Numbered from the stretch's first letter, positions 38,658 to 49,360 are shown. The stretch is 64,000 nt of DNA from Secundilactobacillus similis DSM 23365 = JCM 2765 (GCF_001311075.1 NZ_BBAD01000001.1:1-64000); one strand, 5' to 3'. Numbers and translations: made by a program. The notes: generated from the letters alone by a model not told the origin.

Positions 38658-41614
38658 ATGACAATGGGGAAGAATCGCGCACAGCATGGTAAATGGTTAA
38701 GCACGTTAACAGTTTGTACAGCAGCACTAGGGAGCCTAGTGCTTTTAAGCGTGCCACAAATGGCGTCCGCTGCAACAACTGATACAAGTTCGGCAACCAC
38801 TGGAGCTGCTTTAACGGGGGCACAACCGGCCACTACAACTGACACGGGTGCAGCTGAAAGTAATCCTGAAACGACTCAACCTGCGGGGACAACTAACGCA
38901 GAAGCACAACCGGCGGAAGAGGCAACTAACACCCCAACCACGGCGGAAAGCACCACAAATACGGACCAACTGAAGACGACCTCAGCAGATTTGCAGTCGG
39001 CGGTGGATACGGCTAAGACAACTGGGGTGGTTGTGACACAGAACCCGACTAAGACCGTGACGACGACGCCAGATAAGTTGGCCGATACGGTTAGTTCGGT
39101 GAAGGCGGATAATGATGCGCAGGCGCAAGCGTTGGCGGATGCGACGGCGACGCAAGTGGTTAATCAGAAGACGTATGATGATGCAAAACAAGCGGTTCAG
39201 GCTGGTACACTGACGATTACATCAGGTAACCAGACTAAGTGGCCGGCTGATCAAATTATTAAATTGTTGGTTGGTAATGGGGATGTTATGCAGGCTAATT
39301 CGGACACGGATCTTATGACGGGGGCTCAAGTATCTGCTGTAACCGATGCAGATAAAATTGCGGCATCGGATGAGGCTAAAGTGGCATCGCTTATTAACCT
39401 TGAAGAAGGACATAAACTTGTCTCAAATTGGGATAAGAGTCAACAAATTGGGACTAATCAACAACGTGGACTTATGAGAATGCCTTTACGGATGCTAGAA
39501 CCGGCCGAAAAGTTAATGTCATTGAAACGGTAACGGGATTTACACAATTGAATGAAGCGGAGGTTGATAATCGAATTGAAGCAATTGATTCAAACGATAT
39601 TGGGTTTCAGCCAACCAACATCGAAAATGTGACTGCTACCTTAAAATACGTATATGCTGATACTGGTGAGGACGCTACCATTGACGCAATTCTGGCGTTT
39701 TCAGATATTGATGGTGAGCAAGGCATTACGGTTAACAACGGCTACGCAAGTGCGTTAATGGGCAACCTCGTTGATAATATTGATGGTGTTTTTCGGGCTA
39801 CCAACAATGATGGCCACCCTGCTGATGATCCTGATAATCAAATTTGGGTGTTACAAAAAGGGGTTACAGAAACAAGTTATACATTTTACGTGGGGCTTGA
39901 TAAAGACGACGGCAAAACGGCTTCTAATATAAGGCCACTTCAATCTGTTGGTGGTATTGCCTTTGCTACGGAGCTTCCAAAAAAACAGGATTTAGTCCAA
40001 GAAAAAGCCACCTACACACCAACCACCATCCAAGTCACCACGAACTACACCGTACATTATGAAGGTGCCGGTACCGAAACACCTGCAGACGTTACCAAGA
40101 CAGTAACGTGGACGGGTAATTACGATAGTGATACGGATACGTACACTTGGGCACCAGATAATAATGCCATTACAGCAGTAACGCCAATCGTTAACGACTA
40201 TCGCGCAATCGTCTCAACCGGCTGGAATTTAAACTCGACGTCAACGGATCCAGCTAATCAAACGCAAACGGTGACCTATTACCAAGTCGGAAAAGTAGCT
40301 AATAATCCAACCACTAAGTTAACGGTCCACTACGTTGATACTGAGGGGAATGAACTCCAACCTAATCTGACGGATGACGGGACGCTTGGCAGTACCTTTA
40401 CCCAAACACCTGCAGTGATCGATGGCTACAGAACGACAGACTCGGCAGTTAGTGGCACGTATAATGGGACAACTACGGATGTGACGTTTACCTACGTCAA
40501 AGACGGCGTGGTTGCCAACAACCCAACTGCGAAGTTAACGGTGCACTACGTTGATGGTGACGGTAATCAACTACTGCCTGATGATGAACCAATTATGGGT
40601 GCTTTAAATACGGCCTTCACCCAAAAGCCTAAACAAATTGAAGGGTACACAACGACTGATAAGTTGGTAAACGGGCACTACACCGGAACCAACATGGACT
40701 TAACCTTTACGTATTTAAAGGACGGCGTACCAGCAACTAATCAGGATACTACGATGACCGTGCACTATGTTGATAGCGATGGGAATCCGGTTGCTGAAGA
40801 TACCACAGATAATGGTACGGTTGGTGGCGACTTTACCCAAACACCAAAACAAGTTAAAGGTTACACGACAGCCGATAAGACTGTAACGGGAACCTTCAAA
40901 GGCAATCACATGGATTTGACGTTTACCTACACTAAAGATGGTCAGGTCGCAACCAACACCACAACCGGCTTAATCGTGCACTACGTTGACGAACACGGCA
41001 ACGAACTGATTCCAGCTACCAGCCAAGGTGGCCAAATCGGGACTGGCTTTACCGCTAATGCACCTGAAATTAACGGCTACACACCAATGAGTCAAAAGAC
41101 GGTAACTGGCAAGTACCAAGGCAATCAGATGGTGCTGTACTTTGTTTACACGCCAAATCCGATTGAGACCACGACAGTTACGCCAATTGTTAAGACAACC
41201 GGTACGCCAACCAACACAACCACCGAAACGGCAACGAGTACCCCAACAACACCAGTGACTGGTACAACTACCGAAACACCAACGTCAGCTAATGGCACGG
41301 CGGTAGCTGGTGACCCAACGCCAACCACACCAGAAACCACAACCAACTCACAACAAAACGCAACGTCACAGGCCAGTCAGGGGACGAACGGCCAATACCA
41401 CTTAATTACCTCAACGGCCAACGCCCAACACGCAACTTGGCAGTACGCTAAGACGCAAGCAACCGGCCAACGGACAACTAGTTCGGCTGCAGCAACGGCT
41501 CAGTTACCACAAACCAGTGACCAAACTGGCACAACTAGCACGCTACTGGGGCTAGGCTTGATGAGTCTGTTCCTCGGAATGTTTGGGATTACGCGGCGGA
41601 AACGGCAAGGATAA
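38658..41614 (+). CDS. LPXTG-anchored MucBP-repeat surface protein, frame broken
   Basis: A cell-wall adhesin of about 985 residues. Layout: signal peptide (LSTLTVCTAALGSLVLLSV, cleaved after ASA), a Thr/Ala/Gln-rich low-complexity stretch, a beta-rich N-terminal domain to about residue 510, four MucBP repeats (each with LTVHYVD..GN.L and T.KQV.GYTTTDK.V.G.Y) between about 510 and 830, a Pro/Thr-rich wall-spanning part, and LPQTSDQTG sorting signal with helix and RRKRQG tail. Expected to bind mucin or exopolysaccharide. The frame breaks at 39472 (one T missing: RGL-YENAFTDARTG). GGAGGAG precedes ATG 38658; an extended -10 TGGTATAAT lies near 38505. Confidence 0.88.
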
Positions 41615-41622
41615 GACATAAT

Positions 41623-41666
41623 TAAAAAGCGACTGATTGGTGATAGTTCACCAGTCAGTCGCTTTT
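41623..41666 (+). terminator. Terminator of the adhesin gene
   Basis: AAAAGCGACTGATTGGTG / CACCAGTCAGTCGCTTTT. Confidence 0.85.
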
Positions 41667-41686
41667 GAGTTAGTTTAAGATAGAGA

Positions 41687-41702
41687 TGTTTCACGTGAAA
41701 CA
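41687..41702. promoter_or_regulatory. parS site
   Basis: TGTTTCACGTGAAACA is a perfect 16-bp palindrome identical to the Firmicute ParB/Spo0J binding site. It lies in an intergenic gap after a terminator, so it is not promoter-associated. ParB loading here would indicate an origin-proximal position. Confidence 0.88.
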
Positions 41703-41724
41703 CTTTGAACTTCAAAAGCTTGAA

Positions 41725-41740
41725 TGTTCCATGTGAAACA
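41725..41740. promoter_or_regulatory. Degenerate second parS site
   Basis: TGTTCCATGTGAAACA differs by one base from the TGTTNCACGTGAAACA consensus and starts 38 bp after the perfect copy. Confidence 0.65.
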
Positions 41741-41850
41741 TTTAGTTGGCAATCATCGAATTTAGTTAGGTTGCTATCTAGCTGGTACAAGTGTAGGCTA
41801 AAACTTATCAATAATTGGTAGTGACCAATTAACATAGGGGATTGTTTGAC

Positions 41851-42568
41851 GTGTTTGATTTGAAGGATACAAGAACCAAGTTTTGGAACGGGTTGATGAT
41901 TTTTGCCGGGTGTTATTTGCTGCTGATTCAACTGTTACCAGTAGTTATTAAGGTCATTGGACAAGTCACATCGCTCAGCAAACCGCTTTTGGCGGGGGGG
42001 TCAGATAGTCATCGTGATGGGGTACGTAATCAGCGTCGTCTACCTACTGCGCAATTACTTTTCAAGCAGTTGGCCGATTCTGCGTCGGTGGCAAACTTGG
42101 TTAAGTATCATCGTCACCATCCTAGCAAGTTTCGGGTACATGATTTTGTATCAACTACTGAGATTGCCGTACCCGACTAATCAAGCAAATGAGAACCACA
42201 TGATGAGTCAGGTGGTCCACTTTCCAGTGCTAAATGTACTGTATTTGTTAACGGTGATTTTAGTGGTGCCCGTTGCGGAAGAGCTCGTGTTTCAGTATTA
42301 CTTTCAACGGATATTTTTCCCAACGCTGCTCCGGCGATTTAACCAGCGCTACGCCCAACTAGGGGCAATTGTAGGTGCATCGCTGCTGTTTATGTTGTGG
42401 CACGTTGTTGGTGAAACGGGGCATCTGGGAACTGATTTCTCGCAACTCTTTGCTTATGGTGATCTGTTGTTCTATGCGATACTCTTTGCATTTTCGAAGC
42501 AAAATATCCTACCAGTTTGTATCGTTCACATTTTGTGGAATCTGATGGGGACGCTATTAGCGAACTAA
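41851..42568 (+). CDS. CPBP family intramembrane metalloprotease, frame broken
   Basis: A polytopic membrane protein of about 239 residues in the CAAX/bacteriocin-processing (Abi) family. The glutamate-containing motif VPVAEELVFQYYFQRIF and the downstream FMLWHVV and VCIVHILWNLMG histidine motifs are present, as in the active-site helices. In lactobacilli many are linked to bacteriocin immunity, though none is encoded here. The frame breaks at a seven-G run (41994-42000); six G would give LLAGGQIVIVMGYVI. GTG 41851 follows AGGGGATTG. An earlier TTG in frame is possible. Confidence 0.85.
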
Positions 42569-42572
42569 GCGA

Positions 42573-42621
42573 AACTAACGGTGAGTTTTGGCACAAATCA
42601 GTGTCGAGACTCACCGTTTAT
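42573..42621 (+). terminator. Terminator of the CPBP gene
   Basis: AACGGTGAGT / ACTCACCGTTTATTT. Confidence 0.6.
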
Positions 42622-42764
42622 TTAGTTGATACCATAATGAACCCCGATAACACGCAACTCAGACTATTATTATAAGCAATTCAAATAAGTCACCATCAAG
42701 TTGACTATGAACCCTGAAATAGCCTATGATAACGCCAATCAAACAAAAAGTGGGGCAAGCAATC

Positions 42765-44145
42765 ATGGTAAAAACCCGAATTGAATCTGACACATTAGGT
42801 GAGGTCGCTATTCCGGCTGACGCACTCTGGGGCGCACAAACGGAACGGAGCCGACATAACTTCCCAACGCGCGAAAATGCCGCTGGCGCTGATTAAAACG
42901 TTGTTGCAGTTAAAGCGGGCGGCCGCAGTTGCGAACCGGGAAGCCAACGCGTTATCGGCGAAGAAAGCTGATTTGATCGTTAAGGCGGTCGATGAGTTGC
43001 TGGCTTTGGACGACGATGCGTTACGGCAAGACTTTCCACTCGTGGTTTACCAAACGGGTTCCGGGACGCAGACCAACATGAACGTGAACGAAGTTGTGGC
43101 GCATATGGCGGCGAAGTTGGATGATAGCGTGGCAATTTTGCCAAATGATGACGTCAATCACGGGCAAAGCTCCAACGATATTTTTCCAACGGCGATGAAT
43201 ATCACGGCAGCAGTGGCGGTTCAGGACTTGCTACAGGCGACGCAGCATTTAATTGATGAACTGACCACGAAACAGGATCAATACATGCAGACCGTTAAAA
43301 TCGGCCGGACACACTTGCAGGATGCGACACCACTGACCTTTGGCCAGGAGGTAAGTGGATGGGTTGCTATGTTGGTGCATGATCAGGATTACCTGAAAAC
43401 CTTGGCCCCGACGCTGAACGAACTTGCGATTGGTGGCACCGCTGTGGGTACCGGGTTGAACGCCGCACCGGGCTTTGCGGATGCGATTGCTGAGCAGATG
43501 GCGGACCGTTATCAGTTGCCATTCACGGCGGAAACGAATAAATTCGCGGGGTTGGCGGCCCATTCCGGACTCAACGTTGTTCACGGCGCCATTAAGACGT
43601 TAGCGAGTGATTTAATGAAGATTGCCAACGATGTTCGGTTCTTAGCTAGTGGTCCGCGGGCGGGGTATGGTGAATTAAACATTCCAGCCAACGAACCCGG
43701 ATCATCGATCATGCCCGGTAAGGTGAACCCAACCCAGGCTGAAGCACTGACGATGGCGGCAGTTCGGGTGATGGGTAATGATGTCGTGGTCAACGTGGCG
43801 GCTAGTCAAGGGAACTTTGAAATGAACGTGTATAAGCCAGTGATCATTGATGCTTTTTTGGAATCGGTAACGCTACTTAACGGCACGATGACGGGCTTTG
43901 CCGACAAACTGATTGCGGGCTTAACGGTTAACGCTGAGCGGATGCAAACGCTGGTCGATCAGTCATTAATGACGGTTACGGCATTGTCGCCACACATTGG
44001 CTATCACGATAGCGCCGAAATTGCGCAGCAAGCAGAACGTGACGGGGTAACGTTGCGGGAAGCGGCGGTAAAATCCGGTAAGGTCACGGCGGCACAATTT
44101 GATGCTTGGGTCGATCCGCTGGCGATGACGAACGTGCAAAAATAA
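42765..44145 (+). CDS. fumC: Class II fumarate hydratase, frame broken
   Basis: Fumarase C (about 460 residues) interconverting malate and fumarate. ATG 42765 gives the family start [20 protein letters not shown], then the frame shifts at the A run 42874-42877 (one extra base or two missing) into [18 protein letters not shown]. Active-site signatures follow: [41 protein letters not shown] and [13 protein letters not shown]. Together with the fumarate-reductase-type gene 68 bp downstream it forms a malate-to-succinate branch used as an electron sink. Confidence 0.93.
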
Positions 44146-44212
44146 CTAGTACCCCAAGCGTGAATTATGGTACGGTTATGGCAACATTTAAAAACGAGGA
44201 AGGTTTTTCAAT

Positions 44213-45587
44213 ATGGCAGATAAGTTTCGGTTTGAGCCGACGCCCCTAGATCAGTTGCAGTCCCACTACGACGTTGTAATCGTGGCTCCGGTGGCACTGG
44301 GCTGACGAGTGCGATTCGGGCGCACGAGTTGGGCCTGTCACCAGTAGTTTTGGAAAAAATGCCCCAGTTAGGTGGGAACACCACCCGGGCATCGTCTGGC
44401 ATGAACGCCGCAGCCACCGAAGTGCAGCGCAAGCATCACATCAAAGATACGGTGGCTTCGTTCTACCATGACACCTTCGTCGGCGGTGGCGAGCAAAATA
44501 ACCCCGAGTTGTTAAAATACTTCACGGAAAATGGTGCCGACGCCATCGACTGGTTAATGAAGCACGGCATCGTCTTGGATGACTTGACGATTACCGGTGG
44601 CATGTCTACGATGCGGACCCACCGACCAAGTTCAATGGCGCCAATTGGCGGGTATTTGGTCACTGAACTCCTGAAACTAGCTGACAAGCTGAGTTGCCAA
44701 TCTTTACGGAAATGCACGTGGACCGGCTATTAACGACTGGTGATGCCGTGACTGGCGTTGAAGTGACCACCGGCGATGAGACGCACACCATTACGGCGGA
44801 TGCGGTCGTTCTAGCAACCGGTGGCTTTGGCGCCAACGAAAAGTTGTTAACGCGATACCGACCAGAATTATCGGGCTACCGCACGACCAACCAACCCGGC
44901 GCGACCGGTGACGGCCTTCAATTAGCGCGGCAGGTTGGGGCTGAACTTGTGGATATGAAGCAGGTTCAAGTCCATCCAACCGTTCAACAGGATACGGACC
45001 ACGCCTTTTTGATCGGTGAAGCCGTTCGGGGCGAAGGTGCGATTCTGGTTGATCGCCAAGGCAAGCGGTTCGTGAACGAACTAGCGACTCGGAAAGTGGT
45101 CACGGCGGCCATTGAATACCTTGATGAGAAGGGTGCTTACCTGATTTTTGATCAAAGCGTTCGTGATCGGGTGAAGGCGATTGAATTTTACGACCACGTT
45201 GGGTTAGTGACTACCGGTGCGACATTAGCGGAGCTGGCTGAAAAAATCGGCTTTGATGCTGAGACGTTGGCGGCTACGGTTACGACTTGGAACACGGCTG
45301 TTGCGACTAAGCACGATGGCGCCTTTGGGCGGACCACTGGGCTTGATCGTGAATTAACGCAAGCACCATACTTTGCGATTCACGTGGCGCCAGCAGTTCA
45401 CTATACGATGGGCGGCGTTCGGATCAACGCTCAGACGCAGGTACTCCGCGAAGACGGCACGCCAATTACCGGACTGTTTGCGGCTGGTGAAGTTGCGGGC
45501 GGCTTGCATGGCAATAACCGGATCGGTGGTAATTCGATTGCGGAGACCGTGGTGTTTGGGTTGCAGAGTGTAGCAAAACTCGGTTAG
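44213..45587 (+). CDS. Fumarate reductase/succinate dehydrogenase flavoprotein-type enzyme, frame broken twice
   Basis: A soluble FAD-dependent fumarate reductase-like protein of about 458 residues. After repair of a missing G at 44284 the N-terminal dinucleotide motif reads VIVGSGGTGLTSAIRA; a second missing G near 44691 joins ADKL to ELPIFTEMHVDRLL. Other family marks: LGGNTTRASSGMNA, LATGGFGANEKL, GEAVRGEGAILVDRQGKRFVNEL and HYTMGGVRINAQTQVL with the C-terminal GGLHGNNRIGGNS. It lacks an FMN-binding domain in this polypeptide. It reduces fumarate with a partner donor and depends on, or acts beside, the ApbE transferase. GAGGAAGG precedes ATG 44213. Its TAG stop lies within element I. Confidence 0.88.
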
Positions 45588-45688
45588 GTCCCAGAATGTA
45601 AGTGAATAGTGCCGTAGATTCCCGATTTTGGAATCTGCGGTACTATTTGCTTACATGGCAGGGGCCTGAGTTTTGCGCACGTTTAGGC
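45566..45688 (+). repeat. Hypervariable hairpin element I, overlapping a stop codon
   Basis: GAGTG, GCAAAACT (stem 1), CGGTTA, GGTCCC/GGGGCC, AGAATGTAAG, arms AATAGTGCCG and CGGTACTATT then AGATTCC/GGAATCT, CTTACATGGC, TG, AGTTTTGC, GCACGTTTAGGC. The TTAG of CGGTTAG contains the stop codon of the preceding flavoprotein gene, so the 5' 20 bp are coding. Confidence 0.8.
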
Positions 45689-45799
45689 TAGATAGGCGGT
45701 TTACGGTAACGGTGACTTTAATTGAATTCTGAGTTAAGCAGAGATTTAATTTTTGTCGATGGTTGAGTTGCTGCGATGTTGAAGTAACGAAAGATATAT

Positions 45800-45843
45800 T
45801 AAAAAGCGTCGAGAATTCTGGTTGGAATTTTCGGCGCTTTTTT
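45800..45843 (+). terminator. Rho-independent terminator
   Basis: AAAAAGCGTCGAGAATT / AATTTTCGGCGCTTTTTT. Confidence 0.7.
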
Positions 45844-45844
45844 G

Positions 45845-46099
45845 AGTGGATTATTGAGTATGTGATGGCGACACGCATTGCGATTACGTTGTTTTCGGCT
45901 TGGTTTGGGCTTTTATTTTCCGGAAGCCAGTTCAATTGAGAAGTTTGTCAGCATTAGTTCGTTCTGGCCACCACGCCGAAACGCGCAAACCGAAGCAAAG
46001 AGTTGCATACAAGGAAGGACCAGTAATACTACCCGATTTTTGGGTAGTATTACTGGTCCTTCCTTGTACTCCACTCTTTAACCGCTTCGGTTTGCGCTC
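45845..46099 (-). repeat. Hypervariable hairpin element H
   Basis: Minus-strand order: GAGCG (sharing the TAG of the Doc-like gene), CCGAAGCGGTTA, AAGAGT/AACTCTT, arms GTACAAGGAAGGACCAGTA and TACTGGTCCTTCCTTGTA, stem-1 complement GCTTCGGTTTGCGC, GTTTCGGCGTGGTGGCC. Downstream the second stem closes with AAGCCGAAAAC and GTAATCGCAATGCGTGTCGCC, as in elements C and E. The core is 45972-46099. Confidence 0.8.
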
Positions 46100-46491
46100 T
46101 ACTTCATCTTCAAATTAGCATCAAACAACTTAAACAACCGATCGTAATCAATCGCTTCACTATCCGTATGTTCGAGCTCCACCGCTAAATCGGCGAGTTG
46201 GCTTGTGCTGAAAGTGAGTTCGTAGTCGTTTAAGTCCGCTAGGGCAGCGACTGCGATAACTGCCGTTTGTAGGTTATTGGTACTAAATGGCTTGCCGCTG
46301 ATGATGGCTGCTAACAGGAAGCCGGTTTTGTTGGCGACCATTTCTCTTAAGCTATGGTCGTAGAAGTTGGCTTGTGGGACGGCGATAATTTTATTTAATT
46401 GTTCGGCCTTAGCGATTCCGGGCTGTTTGCCTTCCTTGAGGGCTAAGTGGCTGTTGATGGCGACGAGTTCGTCGGCAGTGAGATAACGCAT
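46099..46491 (-). CDS. Doc-like (Fic-fold) toxin homologue with degenerate active site
   Basis: A 130-residue protein of the death-on-curing group: MRYLTADELVAINSHLALKE at the start and the helical core MVANKTGFLLAAI. The family motif HxFxxxNKRT, which holds the catalytic His and phosphate-binding Lys/Arg, here reads KPFSTNNLQTAVIAV, so His and both basic residues are replaced. Kinase or AMP-transfer activity is therefore doubtful; it may be inactive or a regulatory homologue. It overlaps the antitoxin-like gene by one base. A pair-type toxin-antitoxin role is inferred from context. Confidence 0.75.
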   Translation of the reverse strand: MRYLTADELVAINSHLALKEGKQPGIAKAEQLNKIIAVPQANFYDHSLREMVANKTGFLLAAIISGKPFSTNNLQTAVIAVAALADLNDYELTFSTSQLADLAVELEHTDSEAIDYDRLFKLFDANLKMK

Positions 46492-46712
46492 TAGGCTTCA
46501 CCTCGAAGAAGGTCCAAAGACCCTTGATACTGATCCGTAACGGCGGTTAAGCTCTGGTAGAACTCATCGTCGAGTTGGATATCATTCCGGAACGCAACAT
46601 CGATGGCATCGCCCCGTTGCAGCTTCAGTTTGTGCACGATATTAGCTGGAATTGTAATGGCCAGTGAATTACCCACTTGTATAATCTGACGCTGAGATTT
46701 AATTTCGTTCAT
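46491..46712 (-). CDS. AbrB/MazE-type antitoxin
   Basis: A 73-residue swapped-hairpin AbrB domain: RQIIQVGNSLAITIPANIVHKLKLQRGDAIDVAF, followed by a short acidic tail that would contact the partner. It would bind its own promoter and neutralise the Doc-like protein encoded 1 bp downstream. AAGGAGTTAAGCG precedes the ATG. The 3' overlap with the next gene is typical for toxin-antitoxin operons. Confidence 0.85.
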   Translation of the reverse strand: MNEIKSQRQIIQVGNSLAITIPANIVHKLKLQRGDAIDVAFRNDIQLDDEFYQSLTAVTDQYQGSLDLLRGEA

Positions 46713-46881
46713 CGCTTAACTCCTTCCGTTATAACAAATTCACATTATTAAGACACCCTTAGTATAGCATAGATTATCTTAAATACCTTGATAATCAGTC
46801 AAAATTAAAATTATGATTTATCAACTGTGGATTGGTAAGGGTCTGTCAAACTCCGGATAGGTACCGGCCGTTAAAGAACAC

Positions 46882-46918
46882 AAAACGCCATCCACTTGCG
46901 CTGAAGTGGGTGGCGTTA
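46882..46918 (-). terminator. Terminator of the alcohol dehydrogenase gene
   Basis: AACGCCACCCACTT / AAGTGGATGGCGTTTTGTG on the minus strand. Confidence 0.75.
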
Positions 46919-46945
46919 CAGGGCTATTTAACTGTTAACGTTAAG

Positions 46946-48064
46946 TTATTTACCTGGTTCGTAGCTATCGTCAATAATCAGAACTGGCTTAATGGTCTTG
47001 CCTGAACGAGAATCGGCGTTGGCTTCGTTAATTTCACTGAATTTGTAGAACTTTTCGGTCTTATCGAAGTCGAACATGCCTAACTTGTAGAATTCAATCA
47101 AGCGAGGGATGTCAACTTGTGGAATTGAATCGCCCATGTTAACACCAACGACCTTCTTGTCTTCGACACACAGGTCATTCCAAGTATCCAAGTCGATGTG
47201 GTTAGGGGTAACAGCGATGGTTGCGGTGGTCCCGCCTTGTGCGAGGACGCCGATAGAATCTTCCATAACCTTGGTAACACCAGTGGTATCAACGGCCCAG
47301 TCAACACCGTAGCCGCCAGTGAGGTCTTTAACGGCCTTCACAACGTCGATGCCCTTGGAGTTGATGACGTCAGTGGCGCCTAATTCCTTGGCTAAATCCA
47401 ACCGGGAATCAACGATGTCGATCCCGATAACTTTAGTACAACCTGAGATCCGGCCAGCCATCATGGCAGCCAAACCAACGGCACCAGTCCCGAAGACGGC
47501 GATGGTGTCACCAGGCTTTGGCTTCAACGTGTTCAAAACGGTCCCGGAACCAGTGACGTAGCCGCAACCCAGAGGGCCGAGTTTCCGTAAATCAAGGTCC
47601 TTGTCAACCTTGACGGCGTTCCGTTCACGAACGATCGTCGTTGAAGTAAACGAACTTTGGTCAAACATGTCAGCAACTTTCTTGCCGTTTTCAGTAAAGT
47701 GGGCGCTACCATCTGGCCGAACACCGGACAGGTTATTGGCAGCGTAGTTTTCACATTGGGTTGGAATCCCCTTCAAACAGCTCTTACAGTTACCACAAGC
47801 GTAGAAGCTCAAAACAACGTGGTCACCGGGTTGGAATTGGGTGACTTCTGGGCCAACCTTTTCAACGATCCCGGAACCTTCGTGCCCTAAAACGATAGGG
47901 TAGTCGATAACGGCATCCCCAATCCGAAGGGCTTCGTCAGAGTGGCAGATTCCACTGGCGACCATGTGTACTTGGATGTCATCGGCGCCTAATTCGGCGA
48001 GATCGACGTCCTTAATCTCAAAATCGGCATTTTGCTTTTCAACAACGGCTGCTTTAATTTTCAT
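46946..48064 (-). CDS. Zinc-dependent NAD(P) alcohol dehydrogenase
   Basis: A 372-residue medium-chain dehydrogenase. Catalytic zinc ligands: Cys in SGICHSDE, GHEGSGIVEKVG and the Cys in LGPLGCGYVTGSG; structural zinc cysteines in CGNCKSCLKGIPTQC. The cofactor motif is VFGTGAVGLAAMMAG with GIDIVDSRLDLA (acidic residue, so NAD likely). It resembles aryl/benzyl alcohol or (class III-like) dehydrogenases. Start ATG 48064 follows AAAGGATG. A perfect cre site lies upstream. It could reduce acetaldehyde from ethanolamine cleavage, but no linkage is shown. Confidence 0.92.
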   Translation of the reverse strand: MKIKAAVVEKQNADFEIKDVDLAELGADDIQVHMVASGICHSDEALRIGDAVIDYPIVLGHEGSGIVEKVGPEVTQFQPGDHVVLSFYACGNCKSCLKGIPTQCENYAANNLSGVRPDGSAHFTENGKKVADMFDQSSFTSTTIVRERNAVKVDKDLDLRKLGPLGCGYVTGSGTVLNTLKPKPGDTIAVFGTGAVGLAAMMAGRISGCTKVIGIDIVDSRLDLAKELGATDVINSKGIDVVKAVKDLTGGYGVDWAVDTTGVTKVMEDSIGVLAQGGTTATIAVTPNHIDLDTWNDLCVEDKKVVGVNMGDSIPQVDIPRLIEFYKLGMFDFDKTEKFYKFSEINEANADSRSGKTIKPVLIIDDSYEPGK

Positions 48065-48124
48065 AAGGTTTAAACATCCTTTCATGTTTGAATTCATTGA
48101 TCATTATCGCACAATCCCGAATAA

Positions 48125-48139
48125 TTGCAAGCGGTTTCA
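48125..48139. promoter_or_regulatory. cre site for CcpA
   Basis: TTGCAAGCGGTTTCA fits WTGNAANCGNWNNCA at every position, 61 bp upstream of the alcohol dehydrogenase start, a position compatible with catabolite repression. Confidence 0.7.
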
Positions 48140-48283
48140 TGAATGCTGGACATGAAATTTTGGCGGTGTTAGGAATGAACTAATGTGCAGCAATTTGGAC
48201 TAAAAAGGGGGGTTGTTGGACGAAGAAAAATGAATTTTGATTATTTTCAGAAATTTTTCATTTAGAAATTGAAAACATTTGCA

Positions 48284-48321
48284 AAAAATGCCCACAAGCC
48301 ATCAACGGACTGTGGGCATTT
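48284..48321 (-). terminator. Terminator of the TauE/SafE gene
   Basis: AAAATGCCCACA / TGTGGGCATTTTTTG on the minus strand. Confidence 0.8.
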
Positions 48322-48338
48322 TAGCGCACTAACACCAA

Positions 48339-49061
48339 TCAAATCGAAGACACCAAATAAAAAATTCCCGCACACCCAATAAACACGTAAATCACGCGCC
48401 GCACCAACTCCAAATTCATCCGGTTCAACAAATGGTTCGCCAAAGTCGTCCCTAAAACGGCCCCGACCACCCCAAGCGCAATCACCGGAATCGTATCAAT
48501 GGTCAGAATGTGGTTCGCCACCCGGTACAGCGTAACGTAGGTCATGTCGATCAAAAAGAAGGTCTGAATCGATGCCATGTACTCGTCTTTCGTGCGGGAT
48601 AACGAGAGAAAGTACAGCGCCATTAGTGGGCCACCGATCCCAAACAAGCCGTTAAAGAACCCGGAGATTATCGTAAACACGATCACAACGGGTAATGGAT
48701 AGTGCCGGTCACCAGCGGATTTATTAAGCAGAAAGTAAATCGACAGGGCGGTCAGCAAGCCACCTAACATCAGCTTCAAGACTTGAACGTCTAACAGCTT
48801 ACCGATGTGAATCGAAAAGGAGGCCACGGTCGCATAAATCAAAAACGGCCAGATCAGTCGTTTGAACTGAAGCGCGTGCCGATAGCGGTGCACCATGATG
48901 CCAATCGACACCATTGGAATCAGCGCAGCTACCCCGGCACTCTGCGCCATGGGCAGGATGCTGGGGAGAAAGATCATGAGAATGATGCCAGTTCCGAAAC
49001 CGGTGAGTCCCTGAACGAGACCAGCGAGTAGGGCCGGAATGATGACGAATAGCCAAGACAT
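48339..49061 (-). CDS. TauE/SafE family anion exporter
   Basis: A 240-residue membrane protein with seven to eight helices. Two TauE/SafE half-motifs are visible: GLVQGLTGFGTGIILMIFLPS and GFFNGLFGIGGPLMALYFLS. Members move sulfite, sulfoacetate or other organic anions. AAAGGAGTTTCCCC precedes the ATG. It stands alone and is divergent from the exopolysaccharide genes. Substrate unknown. Confidence 0.9.
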   Translation of the reverse strand: MSWLFVIIPALLAGLVQGLTGFGTGIILMIFLPSILPMAQSAGVAALIPMVSIGIMVHRYRHALQFKRLIWPFLIYATVASFSIHIGKLLDVQVLKLMLGGLLTALSIYFLLNKSAGDRHYPLPVVIVFTIISGFFNGLFGIGGPLMALYFLSLSRTKDEYMASIQTFFLIDMTYVTLYRVANHILTIDTIPVIALGVVGAVLGTTLANHLLNRMNLELVRRVIYVFIGCAGIFYLVSSI

Positions 49062-49360
49062 GGGGAAACTCCTTTTTAGTCAAACGTGGTTTTATCGAAT
49101 TAGAATTGAGTACGAACAGGATAGTTATCCCGAATCAACTCAGGAATGATCACCTGATAAAGTTTGTCATTTTATTAATAATTATACCAAAGCAACCATC
49201 TTTTTAAGTGGTTGCAGTAAAATTAAAATAGTGATCGTTTTCATGAAAAAAGTGTTAGAATTAAGATGTCTAGACCAATACGACACATTGTTTAATGTTA
49301 CATTGGTTGTATAACCATTAGATAAAACCGGAAAATGAAGGTAAAGGAGCAATCACTCAC

